Assembly (NCBI GenBank): GCA_029781975.1
Contig: JAKOVQ010000015.1
Location: 1 to 64,000 of the forward strand
Reading direction: 5' to 3'
Length of the DNA stretch: 64,000 nucleotides
Source of the DNA: Acidobacteriota bacterium
Lineage (GTDB): Bacteria; Acidobacteriota; Thermoanaerobaculia; UBA5066
The notes under the pieces are model-generated. The model did not search any database, was not told the DNA's origin, and saw only the letters and a list, made by a program, of their open reading frames with translations. Shown here in pieces: positions 36,945-44,819 of this stretch. A program made the position numbers and the translations under genes. Numbering within the stretch: position 1 is the stretch's first letter; every line of letters starts with the position of its first letter.

Positions 36945-37831
36945 GGCACCTTCCTGACGCAGGGGGACTGCCCAGTACCACCGCAATCGGTGGGCTTGGT
37001 CGCCTTCTTCAAAGGGGTGACACTCATGCTAGTGGTGCTTCGCAGTGAGTGCGATCTTCTCGTCGCTTCTCCGAGCTGCCTAGCTGCGGGCGTTTCGATC
37101 TTCGTGATTACTCGCTTCTCCTCTTTGTTGTCATATCTGAAGTCGTACCCCTTCGGGTAGGTGGTGTCCGCCGCGTAGCCGCTGGGGTCAGTGTTCATAC
37201 GCACCGAGTGCCCGATCTCGTGCAGAAGTCGAAGAGCTGGACTCTGCTCCCAAGAGCCGTCGGCCCCAGGCGTTCCGCCTTCCCCCTGCACAGACGCGCC
37301 CAGCCAGGGGTTCCAAACGATCGTGTTCGTCCGAGGGTCGACGTAGGCCTCGTCACTGCCATCTTCGACGATCCGGATCGTCGGCTCCGCTTGTCCCTTC
37401 AGGCCCTCAAACGCCTGAAGCTGTGCTCGCGCGGTGGGTGACTGGTTCAGGTAGGCCGAAGCCATTGCGTAGTACGCCTGCGCTCCAGCCTCGAACTTGA
37501 CCCTCCCATCTGGGTCCACATATCTCAGCGGGTTATTCCCAGCGTAGGTTAGTTCGCACTGCGCGGCTTCCGCCGCGAAGACCACGAAGCCGCCAGGCCC
37601 TCTCTCCGGATCCAGCAGCCCGAGGTCCTCGGCGAATCCGAAGCGCGGCGAGGACTCGGCGGAGTCGAGGGGCTCGAGTATCGGCAGCTCGAGAGACGAC
37701 GGCGCGAGGCTCGAGCGCGCGTCCGTCGTCGTCCGCGAGGCCTCGGCGGGGCTGACGACAAGGAGAGCCGCAGCGAAAAGAAGGAAGGCCGCGAGGGCGG
37801 CCCGTCTCGTCGCTGCTTTCGGGCGGTTCAC
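36941..37831 (-). CDS. secreted compact RHS-tip protein with zincin (HExxH) toxin domain
   Basis: 296 aa from a GTG at 37831. Residues 1-32 form a signal peptide (AALAAFLLFAAALLVVSPAEA). A short linker then leads to the RHS-type tail hallmark LTYAGNNPLRYVDPDGR (about 94-110), which normally ends a >1000-residue RHS core; here the core is absent. The C-terminal ~185 residues carry HEIGH (204-208) and, 38 residues on, KIETPAARQLGEATRRSH, which supplies a candidate third ligand Glu246. This layout resembles the NleD/M91-like metallopeptidase toxins found at RHS tips. A TAGCCT -10 box 7 nt upstream overlaps the recombinase stop. The stop overlaps the partner start. Confidence 0.78.
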   Translation of the reverse strand: MNRPKAATRRAALAAFLLFAAALLVVSPAEASRTTTDARSSLAPSSLELPILEPLDSAESSPRFGFAEDLGLLDPERGPGGFVVFAAEAAQCELTYAGNNPLRYVDPDGRVKFEAGAQAYYAMASAYLNQSPTARAQLQAFEGLKGQAEPTIRIVEDGSDEAYVDPRTNTIVWNPWLGASVQGEGGTPGADGSWEQSPALRLLHEIGHSVRMNTDPSGYAADTTYPKGYDFRYDNKEEKRVITKIETPAARQLGEATRRSHSLRSTTSMSVTPLKKATKPTDCGGTGQSPCVRKVP

Positions 37832-37838
37832 GGATGCG

Positions 37839-37844
37839 AGGCTA
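37839..37844 (-). promoter_or_regulatory. leaderless-type -10 box (TAGCCT) for the zincin gene
   Basis: TAGCCT ends 7 nt before the GTG at 37831 and includes the TAG stop codon of the upstream recombinase gene, the same arrangement as murB/manC. Confidence 0.5.
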
Positions 37845-38885
37845 CGGCGCGGGGAAGCGGGGATCAAGCCGCACGGGCCTTCTCGTCCTCGGCCCGCCGC
37901 CGCGGGGATGGCTCCGCGCGTGGACCTCGGCGAGGTCCTTCACGGCGACAGCCGTGTAGGTCTCCGTCGTCACGACCGAGGAGTGACCGAGGAGCCTCTG
38001 GACGTGCCGCACGTCGGCTCCGGCCCGGAGCAGGTGCGTCGCGAAGGCATGGCGCAGCGCGTGGGCCATCACCGGATGCGGGAGCCCGGCCTTCGCGCAG
38101 GTGCGCCGCACGAGGAGGCTCACGCCGTCGGGCAGGAGCCTCCCGCCCTGGTTGCGGCGGCCGGGGCCGCCGGTCCCTACGAAGAGCGCCGGGGTCCTCG
38201 GCATCCGGTGGCCTTCGGCGAGATGAGGACGGCCCCGCGTCAGGTAGCGCCGCAGCTCTTCGGCGGCGCTCTGGCCGAGCGGCACGAGACGGGGCTTTCC
38301 TCCCTTGCCCCGCCGCACGTGGACGAGCCCCTCGGTCAGGTCGACGTCGTTCAGGTCGAGGGCCGAGAGCTCAGCCCTCCGCAGTCCCGTCGAGTAGAGG
38401 AGAGCGAGGGCCGCACGATCCCTCAGCCCGATCGGCGTCAGGGCCGACGGTGCCACGAGGAGCGTCTCCATGGTCGCTTCCGACAGCACCTGACGCGGCA
38501 GCCGGTCGCGGCTTCGCGAGAGCCGCAGCGACGCCGTCGGGTCCGCCAGGACGAGCCCGCGCGTCATCAGCCACCGGAAAAGGTCGCGCGCGATGAGGAG
38601 CCGCATCTTGACGGTCTCCGGTGACAGCTCCCGCTCCGGTGTCGCTTCGCCGTGACCGATGCGGTAGCGATGCCGCGCGAGCGCCACGGCGTAGCGGTGC
38701 ACCTCCTCCGGCGCCATGCGTCGCAGGTCGTCGACTCCTTCGGCTTTCAGCCACGACAGGAAGTGCGCGAGGTAGAGCCGGCGGTAGACGAGCGTTCCCT
38801 CGGCGAGTCCTTCTCCACGTCGCGCGGCCACGTAGCTCGAGAGCACCGCCTCGAAGTCGCGCGGGGAGAGGTGCGGCGTTCTCAC
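37842..38885 (-). CDS. tyrosine recombinase 2 of a tandem pair
   Basis: 347 aa from a GTG at 38885 (GTGA overlap with recombinase 1). An N-terminal SAM-like core-binding domain (residues about 5-110) is followed by the catalytic domain with Arg169 (YSTGLRRAEL), a beta2-3 Lys in RGKGGKPRL, His275-x-x-Arg278 (MAHALRHAFATHLL), His301 (LLGHSSVVTTETY) and the nucleophile Tyr310. It is XerC/D-like. A Gly-rich insertion (GTGGPGRRNQGGRL) precedes the HxxR region. It is co-translated with recombinase 1, so the two probably act as a heteromeric integrase of the accessory element. Confidence 0.92.
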   Translation of the reverse strand: MRTPHLSPRDFEAVLSSYVAARRGEGLAEGTLVYRRLYLAHFLSWLKAEGVDDLRRMAPEEVHRYAVALARHRYRIGHGEATPERELSPETVKMRLLIARDLFRWLMTRGLVLADPTASLRLSRSRDRLPRQVLSEATMETLLVAPSALTPIGLRDRAALALLYSTGLRRAELSALDLNDVDLTEGLVHVRRGKGGKPRLVPLGQSAAEELRRYLTRGRPHLAEGHRMPRTPALFVGTGGPGRRNQGGRLLPDGVSLLVRRTCAKAGLPHPVMAHALRHAFATHLLRAGADVRHVQRLLGHSSVVTTETYTAVAVKDLAEVHARSHPRGGGPRTRRPVRLDPRFPAP

Positions 38886-39868
38886 AATCGGCCCCGTTCC
38901 CGCGGATGGAAACGCTTGTGGACGGCCTTCAGGTCCCCGATCTCCACCCGCGTGTAGACCTCCGTCGTCGAGAGCGAGGAGTGCCCGAGCAGCCTCTGGA
39001 TGTGCCGCACGTCGGCCCCGCCCTGGAGCATGTGCGTCGCGCAGGCGTGCCGCAGGCGATGGGGCCGGACGGCCTTCTGGATGCCCGCCCTTCTGGCCGC
39101 GAGGTCGACGATTCGCACGACGGAGGCCGGCCAGAGCGGCCAGCCGTGGTTGGAGACGAAGAGGCTCGTCACGCCCGGGCGCTTCGCGAGCTTCGGCCTG
39201 GCGAGCTGCACGTAGTCCGAGACGATCGCCGTCACGACCGGCCCGAGCGGCAGCACCCGGTCCTTGCCTCCCTTGCCGGCCCTGACGAAGAGCGTCCCGG
39301 CCTCGGCGTCGAAGTCGGCGAGCGTCAGCCCCCGCAGCTCGGCGTTGCGGATGCCGGTGGCGTAGAGGACCTCGACGACGGCCCGGTCCCTGTGGCCCAT
39401 CGGCGTCTTCGTCTCGATCGACTCGACCAGCTTCAGCGCCTCCTTCGGCGTCAGGAGCGACCGCGGCAGGCTCCGCCTCTTCTTCGGCAGGACGAGCGAG
39501 GCCGCGGGGTCGACGAGGAGCTTCCCCTCCCGCGCCAGAAAGCCGAAGAAGCTCTTCAGCGCCGACAGCCTCGCGTGCTGAGTCGAGGTCGACAGCCGGC
39601 CGCCGACGGCGGCCGGCGTCTCCGTCGTCTTCCTCTTCCCCGGCCGCTTCCGCTCCATTCCCAGGAGCGCCGTCTGGTAGCTCGAGAGGATCTCCGGCGT
39701 CACCTCGCCGAGGTCGCCGACGTCCGTCTCCTTCTCGAGCCAGTCGAGGAAGACGGCGACGTGCTGCGCGTAGCTCGGGATCGTCCGCTTCGAGAAGGCC
39801 CACGCCGTCATCGCCTCCACGAAGCGCTCGAGCAGAAGCTCCATCCTCCGGCGTTGCCGCGGCGTCAT
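38882..39868 (-). CDS. tyrosine recombinase 1 of a tandem pair
   Basis: 328 aa from the ATG at 39868 with AGGAG 7 nt upstream. The core-binding domain is residues about 10-125 (FSKRTIPSYAQHVAVFLDWLEKE). The catalytic domain has Arg174 (YATGIRNAEL), Lys in RAGKGGKDRV, His270-x-x-Arg273 (RPHRLRHACATHML), His296 (LLGHSSLSTTEVY) and Tyr305. All catalytic residues of a XerC/D-type integrase are present. It lies between recombinase 2 and a non-coding segment with phased 10-bp repeats and palindrome that could be its recombination site or a replication/regulatory site. Confidence 0.92.
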   Translation of the reverse strand: MTPRQRRRMELLLERFVEAMTAWAFSKRTIPSYAQHVAVFLDWLEKETDVGDLGEVTPEILSSYQTALLGMERKRPGKRKTTETPAAVGGRLSTSTQHARLSALKSFFGFLAREGKLLVDPAASLVLPKKRRSLPRSLLTPKEALKLVESIETKTPMGHRDRAVVEVLYATGIRNAELRGLTLADFDAEAGTLFVRAGKGGKDRVLPLGPVVTAIVSDYVQLARPKLAKRPGVTSLFVSNHGWPLWPASVVRIVDLAARRAGIQKAVRPHRLRHACATHMLQGGADVRHIQRLLGHSSLSTTEVYTRVEIGDLKAVHKRFHPRERGRL

Positions 39869-40085
39869 CTCCCGGCTCCTTTCTCGTCAGGGGTGAGCCG
39901 GGGCGGCGCCTCTGGCGCAGCGCTCTCCGGCCGTTCCAATGGCTCCCGCTCCTTCTTCACTCTCGAAGAAGGAGAAGTCCGTTCCTCACTTTCGCTGCGA
40001 GGCCCCCTGCATTTCCGGAAAACCCCGCAAGGTCGCCTTCCCGGCCGCTATCTCCCTACGCCCGAGGGCCTTCCGGCCTCCTCAC

Positions 40086-40130
40086 CTTGCGCGCAAGCTC
40101 CCGCAAGGTGCCGCAAGGCTCCGCAAAGTC
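40086..40130. repeat. palindrome plus four phased 10-bp repeats (iteron-like)
   Basis: CTTGCGCGCAAG (40086-40097) is a perfect palindrome running into four consecutive 10-bp units at 40091, 40101, 40111 and 40121 that share the core CGCAAR (GCGCAAGCTC, CCGCAAGGTG, CCGCAAGGCT, CCGCAAAGTC). A further CCGCAAGGT is at 40025-40033. One unit per helical turn is typical of iterons or cooperative operators. The segment 39869-40152 has no other supported gene. Confidence 0.65.
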
Positions 40131-40152
40131 GTTTCGATTCGTAACACCTCGC

Positions 40153-43020
40153 TCAGGCCGCCGCCCACGGGTCCTCCTCGGCGGCCTCGTGGAGCAGCTC
40201 GTAGAGCGCCTTCTGCCCCTGCCCCGTCTTCACGAGCCCCACGTACTCGTACTCGACGAGCTGGGCCAGGTACGTCCTCACGTGCCAGTACGAGAGCCCC
40301 GTCGCCTTCTGCAGCTCGTGACGATCGAGCAGGACGCGCTCCTCCTCGGCCTTCTCGCGCCCGAGGACGTACCGGCGTCCGGGAGAAGAGGGCGGCGACT
40401 GCGGGCCGGGCTCGGGCCGCGGCCCGGCCGGCCGCGCCTCAGGCGCGGCGCCGGCCTTCGCCGCGGCGACCTTCTTCTCCCGCGCGAGCTCCTGCATCGC
40501 CAGCAGGAGCGAGCGCGAGGGAGGCGAGAGCTCGTCGAGGTTGCGGCGGAGGATGAGGCGCGAGAGCTCCCGTCCGATTTCGACATCCGCCTCGGCCGCT
40601 TCGACGTACTCGACCGTCCGGCTGTCGACCGTGAGCGTCTTCTTCGGCCTCTGGTGCTGATGAAGGAGCGCCAGCGCCTTGACGAGCGTCAGGTACTTTC
40701 GCTGCTCGCGCCTGAGGATCAGCCAGCCCGAGGGGTACGGCAGCTCCATCGGGATGACGACGTCGAGCGGTTTGAGGAGCCTCTGGAGGTCGTGATGCCT
40801 CCGGTAGACGGCCGTCCTCTCCTCGCGGGCCTTCAGCCCCTCGGCCGTCTCGCCCCAGCGCTGGAGCGCCAGGATCCTCCGCGTCTGCTCGCGCGACTCG
40901 TCGACGGTGAGGAGGACGAAGCGGTTTCGGGTCTCGTAGTCGAGGGCCTCCGGATGGGCCGAGGTGAGGAAGACCGTCGTCGGGCCGTCGACCCTGCGAT
41001 CGTCGGCCACTTGTCGTCCCGTCTGAGGGTCGGTCCTCGTGACGGAGCAGGAGAGGTAGCCGCTCGAGAGGAGGCTCCGCAGGGCGTAGGCCGCCTGGGC
41101 CGCGCCGTCCTCCTCGTCGACGGCCAGGAGCTTGTGCTCGAGCGCCTTCTGGTCTTTGTAGAAGAGGACCTGGCCGGAGATACGGGTGTACTTGACGAGG
41201 TCCTCGGGCGGGCAGAAGTCGCAGAGGCGGTCCTGCAGGGCGCTCTTGCCCGCGCCTGAGCGGGCGCAGAAGAGGACGGAGAAGGGCTCCCGGAGCTTGC
41301 GTGAGACGAGGGCGAGGTAGCCGATGAGGAGGGCCGTCTCCTCGCCGACGAGGCCGACGGCGCGGAAGTCCTCCCGCAGGCGACCGAGGACGTCGCCCTT
41401 GAGAAGAGCCATCGCCTCGGCCTCGGCCGCGGGGGTGAGAGGCGCGGGCTCGACGGCGGCCGGGCCGGTGCCCTTGCGCCGGAGAGAGAGGCGCTCCTTC
41501 TCGAGAGCGTCGACGAGGAGGGCGAGCTCGTCGAGGAGGTCGGCGACGGAGCCCTCGGGCAGGACGAGCGTGCGTGCGGCCGTCTCGGCGAAGGCCTGAC
41601 GGGCGCGGGAGGAGTAGAGGTCGAGGGTGTCGACGTGGAAGCGGGAGGAGGCGTCGACGCGGACGTTGACGCGGAGGCGATCGACGCCCATCACCGAGAG
41701 GCCGCGGACGCGATAGGCGCGCGTGTCGAAGGCGAGGAGATAGGCGCCCGTCTCGTCGAGCACGAGGGTGGGGGTAGCGAGAGAGGCGGCGTCGAGAGAT
41801 GCGCCTTTCGTCTCGTCCGTCTTCTCTTCTTTCGCTGCGGGTCCTTCGGGGGCTCGCGAGCCCGGGGCTTGCGGTGCGGGCGCGTGGGCGCCCGCACCGC
41901 GCGCGGCCTCGCGCGCGGCTTCCGTGACGAGCCGCCTCCACGTCGTCCGGAAGCCGTCCGGCCCTTCGGCGACGAGGAGGGCGTTGGGGTCCTTGGCCGG
42001 GAGGAGGACGTCGGTGACGCGGAGGCCCCGGGAAGTGAGAGTGCGCGAGAGCGCCTCGGCCGCCTTGCGCCCGGCCTCGTCGGCGTCGAGGGCGAGGAAG
42101 ACGCTCCGGACGCGGTGCCGCTCGAGCAGGGCGTCGTGGTCCGGCGTCCAGCCGCTGGTGCCGTAGAGCGGGACGGCGTTGGGGATTCCCGCTTCAAGGA
42201 AGGAGAGGGCGTCGATGACCGACTCGGTGAGGATCAGCTCGTCGGTCGTGGCCAGGCACGAGGCGTTGACGAGGCCTCGCCGCGGGCCGGGGAGGTAGAA
42301 GTGCCGCGGGCGGTCCGGCCCTCCGCCCGTCTCGACGGGGACCTCCACGCGGCGGCCGTAGAGGCTGACGACGGTGCCCGAGAGGTCGCGCAGGGGGACG
42401 ACGAGGCAGCCCGAGAGGAGCTCGCGGCCGGTGGCGGTGACGACGCCGAGGGCGCGGAGGGCTTCCCAGGTCTCGCTCCCCTCGGGGGCCGTGTCGAGGA
42501 GCGAGCCGTCGGCGTAGCCGATGGGGAGGGCCGCGAGGATCTCGGGCTTCGTCAGACCCCGCGCGGCGGCGTAGTCGCGGGCCTTCTCCGAAAGGAGGAA
42601 GGCCTGGTGGTAGATGCCGGCGACGCGGGAGAGGAGGTCCGTCGGGCCACGCCCGGACGGAGCGCGGCGGTGAGACGACAGGGTCCGGACGGCGGCGAGA
42701 GGACGCACGGGGCTCGGCAGCTCGACGGAGGCGGTGGAGCCGAGGCGGGTGAGGGCCTCGCGGAAGCTGACGCCCCAGAAGCGCCGCGCGAATTCGATGA
42801 CGTCGCCTCCGGTGACCTTGCCGTTGGGGGAGCAGGCCCCGAGGCAGCACCAGTACTGCTTCGCCGGGGAGACCGACAGGGAGGGCCGAGTGTCTCCGTG
42901 GAGCGGACAGAGGCCCAGGAAGCCCTCTCCGTGCCGCTTCAGGACGATCCCGCACGACTCGATGAAGGCCACGATGTCGTGCCGCGCCTTGACCTCGGCG
43001 ATCGCTTCGGCGGGGATCAT
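40153..43020 (-). CDS. CHC2-Toprim DNA primase fused to a helicase/AAA-like domain
   Basis: 955 aa from the ATG at 43020 with a strong AAGGAGG site. The CHC2 zinc finger is residues about 36-75 (CPLHGDTRPSL...CCLGAC...GGDVIEFARRF: Cys38, His41, Cys58/59, Cys63). The Toprim domain has ELILTESVIDALSF (Glu266) and LALDADEAGRKA (Asp312, Asp314). After a linker (about 370-420), a C-terminal P-loop domain has CARSGAGKSALQDRL (about 586-600) and VDEEDGAAQ. The extreme C-terminus is a winged-helix-like segment (DRHELQKATGLSYWHVRTYLAQLVEYEYV). Such primase-helicases replicate phages, plasmids and integrative elements. It is divergent from the XRE regulator. Confidence 0.9.
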   Translation of the reverse strand: MIPAEAIAEVKARHDIVAFIESCGIVLKRHGEGFLGLCPLHGDTRPSLSVSPAKQYWCCLGACSPNGKVTGGDVIEFARRFWGVSFREALTRLGSTASVELPSPVRPLAAVRTLSSHRRAPSGRGPTDLLSRVAGIYHQAFLLSEKARDYAAARGLTKPEILAALPIGYADGSLLDTAPEGSETWEALRALGVVTATGRELLSGCLVVPLRDLSGTVVSLYGRRVEVPVETGGGPDRPRHFYLPGPRRGLVNASCLATTDELILTESVIDALSFLEAGIPNAVPLYGTSGWTPDHDALLERHRVRSVFLALDADEAGRKAAEALSRTLTSRGLRVTDVLLPAKDPNALLVAEGPDGFRTTWRRLVTEAAREAARGAGAHAPAPQAPGSRAPEGPAAKEEKTDETKGASLDAASLATPTLVLDETGAYLLAFDTRAYRVRGLSVMGVDRLRVNVRVDASSRFHVDTLDLYSSRARQAFAETAARTLVLPEGSVADLLDELALLVDALEKERLSLRRKGTGPAAVEPAPLTPAAEAEAMALLKGDVLGRLREDFRAVGLVGEETALLIGYLALVSRKLREPFSVLFCARSGAGKSALQDRLCDFCPPEDLVKYTRISGQVLFYKDQKALEHKLLAVDEEDGAAQAAYALRSLLSSGYLSCSVTRTDPQTGRQVADDRRVDGPTTVFLTSAHPEALDYETRNRFVLLTVDESREQTRRILALQRWGETAEGLKAREERTAVYRRHHDLQRLLKPLDVVIPMELPYPSGWLILRREQRKYLTLVKALALLHQHQRPKKTLTVDSRTVEYVEAAEADVEIGRELSRLILRRNLDELSPPSRSLLLAMQELAREKKVAAAKAGAAPEARPAGPRPEPGPQSPPSSPGRRYVLGREKAEEERVLLDRHELQKATGLSYWHVRTYLAQLVEYEYVGLVKTGQGQKALYELLHEAAEEDPWAAA

Positions 43021-43093
43021 CGAAATCGGCCTCCTTCCGAAAACCTGTCAAGAGGGGTCCCGCGAAAAGTGACGTTCACGGGCGGATGCCGTT

Positions 43094-43122
43094 AGAGTAC
43101 GATTACCGTACTTGACGGTCAA
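43094..43122 (-). promoter_or_regulatory. sigma70-like promoter of the primase gene (TTGACC-N17-TACTCT)
   Basis: Read on the minus strand, TTGACC (43122-43117), a 17-nt spacer and TACTCT (43099-43094) form a good promoter 74 nt before the primase ATG. It coincides with the two palindromes of the XRE intergenic region. Confidence 0.55.
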
Positions 43123-43123
43123 G
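43096..43123. promoter_or_regulatory. two adjacent palindromic operators between primase and XRE genes
   Basis: AGTACG-ATTAC-CGTACT (43096-43112) and CTTGAC-G-GTCAAG (43111-43123) are perfect inverted repeats lying across the -10, spacer and -35 of the primase promoter and just before the XRE start. This is the expected layout for repression of the primase and autoregulation by the XRE protein. Confidence 0.55.
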
Positions 43124-43128
43124 CGCCG

Positions 43129-43548
43129 ATGCTGCCCGCAGAAACCGCACCTACACTGGCTTTCGTGCCGAGCCCCAAGCGCTCTCACGAGCCTGCCGAG
43201 TCCGTCGGCGACCGTATCCGGCGCCTGCGCAGGGCCAAGGGCCTCACCCAGGCCGACCTTGCCCAGAAGGTCGGGATCTCCCGCCGCGCCGCCGTCTACT
43301 ACGAGGCCGAGGGCGGCTCACCCTCCGCAGACCTTCTCGCTCGCTATGCCCAGGCTCTCGGCGTCTCCACCGACGTCCTCGCCGGCCTCAAGGCTCCTCC
43401 CAGGGCCGTCCCCACAGAGCAGCCCGAGAGCCTCCGCCTCTGGCGCCGCCTCAAGCGCATCGAGGCCCTCCCCGTCCACGACCGCAAGGCCATCCTCAAG
43501 ATGATCGACGCCATGACCGAGCGCGTCGGCCGTCGCAAGGCCGGCTGA
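43129..43548 (+). CDS. XRE-family transcriptional regulator
   Basis: 139 aa from the ATG at 43129; a GTG at 43165 would give a shorter form without the loose N-terminus. Residues about 25-85 are a classic Cro/C1 helix-turn-helix (VGDRIRRLRRAKGLTQADLAQKVGISRRAAVYYEAEGGSPSADLLARYAQALGVSTDVLAG-type pattern). The C-terminal ~50 residues are charged helices (RLWRRLKRIEALPVHDRKAILKMIDAM), as in phage-type repressors that dimerise. It is divergent from the primase gene over a palindrome-bearing promoter and is 8 nt upstream of the membrane-protein gene. It probably keeps the element quiescent (inference). Confidence 0.9.
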   Translation: MLPAETAPTLAFVPSPKRSHEPAESVGDRIRRLRRAKGLTQADLAQKVGISRRAAVYYEAEGGSPSADLLARYAQALGVSTDVLAGLKAPPRAVPTEQPESLRLWRRLKRIEALPVHDRKAILKMIDAMTERVGRRKAG

Positions 43549-43556
43549 CCGACTCC

Positions 43557-44819
43557 GTGCCCGACAGCCCCGCTCCGCCTCCGGCCGAAGACCCCAAGGC
43601 GTCGGTTCTGGCGGCGATCGACTGGGAGCTCGGCGTCCTCGGCTCGAGACAGACGATCCTCGGCACGACGGCGTGGACCCTCGCCGCGGCGCTCGCCGGG
43701 ACGTTCTGGCTTCTCTTCTCCCGGCAGCATCCCTGGTCCGAGCTGCCGATGCTCTGCCTGCTCGTGCTCGGGCTCTCCCTCGCCTACGAGCCGATTTCCG
43801 GCCTCTTCTACTCCATCGCCGACCCCACCCAGGGCGCCCCCGTTTCCGGCGTTCTCTTCTCTCTCTCCGAGCGCTTCGGGCACTTCCGCGGCCTCCTCAC
43901 GAGCCAGATCGTCATCACCACGGGGCTGTTCCTCTGTCTGGTCGCTGCCCGCGGCGAGATCTCACGGCCGCTCTTCTTCGTCCTGGTGGCCTACTTCGTG
44001 GGTCGCCTTCTCATCCTCGTCGCGGTGAGCGCCCTCGCCCGTTGGTCGGCCCTGGTGGAAAAGAAGGACGACGAGAAGGCTCAGTGGGCCGCGATGAGCG
44101 TGCTCCGCAAGGTGGCCGCAGTCGTCTTCCTCCTCCTTCTCCAGCTCGGTCCCCTAGTGTGGTTCTGGACCGAGTTCCTGATGGCTCGCCCCACGATCTC
44201 GGTCGAGACGTTCCGGTCGGCCGCTCTCGTCTGCGTCGCGCGCGCCCTCGTGGAGTTCCTCCTCGTCGGCCAGATGCCGACGACGCTCATCGCCACTCTG
44301 CAGGGCCTGCGCCGAGGGCTCGCGCTCGATCTCCTCACGCCGATGGACGCCAGGGCCCAGCTCCGCATCGCACTCATCGGCGCCCGCAAGGACGAGCTCC
44401 TGCAGGAGAAGCTCGCGGAGCTCATCGCGGCCTACCGCCCCGTGATCTCCGTTCTGGAGGACTCCATCCGCTCGCTGGAGCGACAGAGGGAGGACCTCGC
44501 CTCCCGCACGGACTGGTCACCAGAGGAGATCGCGTCGAAGAAGACCGTCTTCGCGACGGACTTCGATGCGCACGGCGCACAGATCCGTGAGGCCTTCGAC
44601 AAGCTGCGGCAGACCGATTTCGCGATCGGAAAGCGGATCCTGATCCGTTACGGGCCCACTGTCGGAGGCGAGCTCGCCAAGGCCGGACGACAGTACTTCG
44701 ACGAGCTGAAAGCCCGGATGACGGATCGCGACGCCCTCGCGCGTGTGATCGGCGCCGAGCTGAGCAAGCCCCGGACGGCACCCAGACCCGAGGCGCCCCC
44801 CGAGGACGGGGACCGGTAG
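43557..44819 (+). CDS. multi-pass membrane protein with cytoplasmic coiled-coil domain, unknown
   Basis: 420 aa from a GTG at 43557. Five or six membrane helices fall in residues about 35-245 (TTAWTLAAALAGTFWLLF, LPMLCLLVLGLSLAYEPI, SQIVITTGLFLCLVAA, PLFFVLVAYFVGRLLILVAV, VAAVVFLLLLQLGPLVWFW, SAALVCVARALVEFLLVG). A charged helical C-terminal half follows (LQEKLAELIAAYRPVISVLEDSIRSLERQREDLASR). There is no known motif. It starts 8 nt after the XRE gene, so it is probably co-regulated with it. Two back-to-back hairpins begin 3 nt after its stop. A sensor, phage-exclusion or accessory function cannot be told from sequence. Confidence 0.75.
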   Translation: MPDSPAPPPAEDPKASVLAAIDWELGVLGSRQTILGTTAWTLAAALAGTFWLLFSRQHPWSELPMLCLLVLGLSLAYEPISGLFYSIADPTQGAPVSGVLFSLSERFGHFRGLLTSQIVITTGLFLCLVAARGEISRPLFFVLVAYFVGRLLILVAVSALARWSALVEKKDDEKAQWAAMSVLRKVAAVVFLLLLQLGPLVWFWTEFLMARPTISVETFRSAALVCVARALVEFLLVGQMPTTLIATLQGLRRGLALDLLTPMDARAQLRIALIGARKDELLQEKLAELIAAYRPVISVLEDSIRSLERQREDLASRTDWSPEEIASKKTVFATDFDAHGAQIREAFDKLRQTDFAIGKRILIRYGPTVGGELAKAGRQYFDELKARMTDRDALARVIGAELSKPRTAPRPEAPPEDGDR

